This document shows positions 6,308 to 7,741 of a stretch of 7,741 nt of DNA, piece after piece. Positions within the stretch are counted from its first letter, which is position 1, and each line of letters starts with the position of its first letter. The translations under genes and the position numbers were made by a program. Source of the DNA: Deltaproteobacteria bacterium (lineage in GTDB: Bacteria; Desulfobacterota; Syntrophia; Syntrophales; UBA2210); contig JAFGPZ010000305.1 of the NCBI GenBank assembly GCA_016935935.1, positions 1-7,741 of the forward strand, in the 5' to 3' direction. The notes beneath the pieces are model-generated. The model was given only the letters and a program-made list of their open reading frames with translations, had not been told where the DNA came from and searched no databases.

Positions 6308-7420
6308 ATGAAATTGATTCTGAAATATGCTTATCTGAATATCAGAAAAGGGTTTTTAAAAGCTGCATCAGTTCTATTTCATGCTGTACATTTAGTACAT
6401 GATATACGGAGAGATGATATACGGAGTATTCTGTTTATAAGAATCGATCGTGTCGGAGACCTCGTTTTATCGACTCCGATATTAAAAGCAGTAAAAAAAG
6501 CCTACCCTCACAGTAAACTTACTGTTCTCGCAAGTCCGGGCAATTGTTCTCTTCTGATGAATAATCCTTATGTTGATGCAGTTATTGTATATGATCGCAA
6601 AGCAGGACTTGTGGCGAAAATCCGGGTTATTCGTACATTGCGAAAGTCGGAATTTGATCTGGCGATCGATCCCTACGTGGGCTATGAGCTCGAAACGGCT
6701 CTCATTGCCTTTCTGAGCAGAGCCAGGTGGCGGATCGGATTTGCCGAATACGGCCGGGAAGTCTTTTTCAACCTGCGGGCACCGGCCATTGGAGAAAAAC
6801 GGCATTTCATCGATCTGGGCTTTGACGTTGCGGTAACTGTCGGCATCGAAGGCGGTGAGAGGACGCCCGAAATCTTTATCGATGAGAATGAAAAAAAATG
6901 GGCGAAAGCCTGGCTGCGGGAACATGGCGTTGACCGGTATCCGGTTGCGGGCATTCATCCGGGAGGGTATTATAAAACCCAGCGATGGCTTCCCGAAAAT
7001 TTTGCAGATGTTGTCCGCCTGCTCCATGGAAAATACGGTGTGAAGCCCATCATATTCAAGGGTCCGGGGGAGGAGGCGCTTGTCGCCGATATCTGTTCCC
7101 GGGTCGACGGAAAAGCGGTGATCTTTGATGCCGTCGATCTCAGACAGTTTGCGGCGGTTCTCTCATGCTGCAACCTGCTTATATGCAACAATTCGGGACC
7201 GCTCCACATGGCGGTTGCTCTCGGCGTTCCGACGATATCGTTCATGGGACCGACGATCAAAGAACGATGGATGCCCCGAGGTGAGATTCACGCCATACTA
7301 AGGATCGACGACCTGCCGTGCATCGGCTGTAATACCGGGTATTGTCGTATAAAAACGCATGATTGTATGCGCTTTATTACGCCTGATATGGTCATGGATT
7401 GTGTAAATATGACCTTTTGA
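6308..7420 (+). CDS. Glycosyltransferase family 9 (ADP-heptose:LPS heptosyltransferase-like)
   Basis: This predicted 370-residue GT-9 family enzyme has members that add heptose, from ADP-heptose, to the LPS inner core at the cytoplasmic membrane face. The family N-terminal motif RIDRVGDLVLSTP (46-58) contains the Asp thought to be catalytic in WaaC-type enzymes. It follows a roughly 35-residue basic, partly hydrophobic extension that could help membrane association. The C-terminal domain has GIHPGG (215-220), WLPENFADV (227-235) and NNSGPLHMAVALGVP (294-308). The last motif usually reads D-[ST]-G; here Asn replaces Asp. A cysteine cluster near the end (Cys338, Cys341, Cys346, Cys353; C-x2-C-x4-C-x6-C) precedes ITPDMV, matching the spacing I recall from heptosyltransferases. 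The ATG at 6308 is preferred over TTG at 6302; only a weak, distant GAGAAAG (6287-6293) precedes it. The first ~120 bases are about 30% GC against about 57% in sampled later segments. Sugar specificity beyond the family is not assignable. Confidence 0.87.
   Translation: MKLILKYAYLNIRKGFLKAASVLFHAVHLVHDIRRDDIRSILFIRIDRVGDLVLSTPILKAVKKAYPHSKLTVLASPGNCSLLMNNPYVDAVIVYDRKAGLVAKIRVIRTLRKSEFDLAIDPYVGYELETALIAFLSRARWRIGFAEYGREVFFNLRAPAIGEKRHFIDLGFDVAVTVGIEGGERTPEIFIDENEKKWAKAWLREHGVDRYPVAGIHPGGYYKTQRWLPENFADVVRLLHGKYGVKPIIFKGPGEEALVADICSRVDGKAVIFDAVDLRQFAAVLSCCNLLICNNSGPLHMAVALGVPTISFMGPTIKERWMPRGEIHAILRIDDLPCIGCNTGYCRIKTHDCMRFITPDMVMDCVNMTF
6401..6430 (+). repeat. 15-bp in-frame tandem duplication inside the GT-9 gene
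   Basis: GATATACGGAG occurs at 6401-6411 and again at 6416-6426, giving a 15-base (five-codon) period. The encoded peptide reads DIRRD-DIRSI, just before the conserved RIDRVGD motif. The second unit differs from the first at its last few bases. It looks like a short in-frame tandem duplication in the N-terminal linker. Confidence 0.6.
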
Positions 7421-7645
7421 TATTGCCGGAAAACGGGGGAATGCCTATAATTAATTTGATTCACTGCAGTTATGCTTTAGGATGTTATCGCGTAATCAGT
7501 TAAATAACATAACAAACAACGGTGCTGGTCTCTTATTGAAGAATTCTATTCTCTACATCGAATTGTCCCAGAATGACAACGGAAGGTATTTGTGAGGGTT
7601 GGAATTAAGGATCCATATTTTGATTAACGGAAACTTGGAAAGTAA
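7421..7645. other. AT-rich noncoding stretch between the GT-9 gene and the partial ORF
   Basis: I see no coding ORF of meaningful length on either strand in these 225 bases. Sampled GC is about 33% (7441-7500). It contains a perfect 7-base inverted repeat, ATGTTAT (7482-7488) and ATAACAT (7504-7510), with a 15-base loop and no T-run after it, so no standard terminator. A weak promoter-like pair (TTGATT at 7456-7461 and TAGGAT at 7478-7483, 16-base spacer) is present but matches consensus at only four of six positions in each box, so I do not call it. A promoter for the ORF at 7646 would be expected here. Confidence 0.5.
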
Positions 7646-7741
7646 ATGGTAAAGTTTGATGGACTCGCAAAAAGTCTTAATCAAATAACTAGTGAAAATA
7701 ATTTACAAATATGTCATTTATTCCTTGCATTCCGGCCCGCG
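7646..7741 (+). CDS. Unidentified ORF, 5' part only, runs off the window edge
   Basis: An ATG at 7646 opens a frame with no stop through the last base (32 codons), reading MVKFDGLAKSLNQITSENN and then ending LFLAFRPA. An in-frame TAA at 7643 immediately precedes the ATG, so the gene cannot start further upstream. Purine-rich GGAA/GGAAAG at 7637-7642 gives a plausible ribosome binding site. The composition is AT-rich (about 33% GC), lower than the glycosyltransferase genes before it, but GC rises in the last ten bases. The first 32 residues show no motif I recognise and I assign no function. A 32-codon open stretch can occur by chance in AT-rich DNA less easily than in GC-rich DNA, but the call still rests mainly on the start-site context. 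Confidence 0.42.
   Translation, partial: MVKFDGLAKSLNQITSENNLQICHLFLAFRPA

Noticed and set aside
6482..7027. 181-residue antisense ORF opposite the GT-9 gene
   Set aside because: It sits over the conserved GT-9 region, whose + strand reading has clear family motifs; no signal of its own.
7456..7483. Promoter-like pair TTGATT / TAGGAT, 16-base spacer
   Set aside because: Four of six matches in each box is expected by chance in AT-rich DNA, and the spacing to 7646 is long.
7482..7510. Inverted repeat as a terminator after the GT-9 gene
   Set aside because: The 7-base stem is AT-rich, the loop is 15 bases and no T-run follows on either strand, so it does not meet a terminator's form.
1..7741. 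CRISPR array, tRNA/rRNA genes, insertion sequence or defence-type genes
   Set aside because: No regularly spaced repeats, cloverleaf structure, transposase-type motifs or paired terminal repeats were seen by reading; the genes present account for the window.

Overview
The window is part of a surface-polysaccharide biosynthesis locus, probably from a Gram-negative bacterium. All supportable genes are on the + strand and tightly packed. The Gram-negative inference rests on a GT-9 (ADP-heptose:LPS heptosyltransferase family) gene beside a Wzx-type flippase and a Wzy/ligase-type membrane protein. Hand counts put base composition around the mid-40s % GC. Start-site signals are mixed: one gene begins at TTG, and most starts lack a strong Shine-Dalgarno sequence. 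I cannot assign a phylum from the sequence alone.

Layout. (1) 1-1362: polytopic O-antigen polymerase/ligase-family protein, frame open at the left edge and so probably missing its first codons. (2) 1441-2898: PST-superfamily (Wzx/WzxC-like) polysaccharide flippase. (3) 2923-3924: CgeB-like glycosyltransferase. (4) 3944-5065 and (5) 5065-6189: two GT-B fold, GT4-family glycosyltransferases joined by a one-base TAATG stop/start overlap. (6) 6308-7420: GT-9 family (heptosyltransferase-like) glycosyltransferase after a 118-bp gap. (7) 7421-7645: AT-rich noncoding stretch. (8) 7646-7741: start of an unidentified ORF that runs off the right edge.

How the genes fit together (inference). The four glycosyltransferases would build an oligosaccharide on a lipid carrier or on a lipid A-core acceptor at the cytoplasmic face. 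The flippase would move the lipid-linked unit across the inner membrane, and the Wzy/WaaL-like protein would polymerise or ligate it on the periplasmic side. The initiating phosphoglycosyltransferase, chain-length regulator, export proteins and sugar-nucleotide synthesis genes are not in the window and may lie outside it.

I found no RNA genes, CRISPR array, insertion sequence or phage genes. The window looks like ordinary, though variable, accessory glycan biosynthesis. The points most worth a second look are departures from family motifs (Wzy-like and GT-9 proteins), an AT-rich 5' end with a small in-frame tandem duplication in the GT-9 gene, and the composition change with a new ORF at the right edge.
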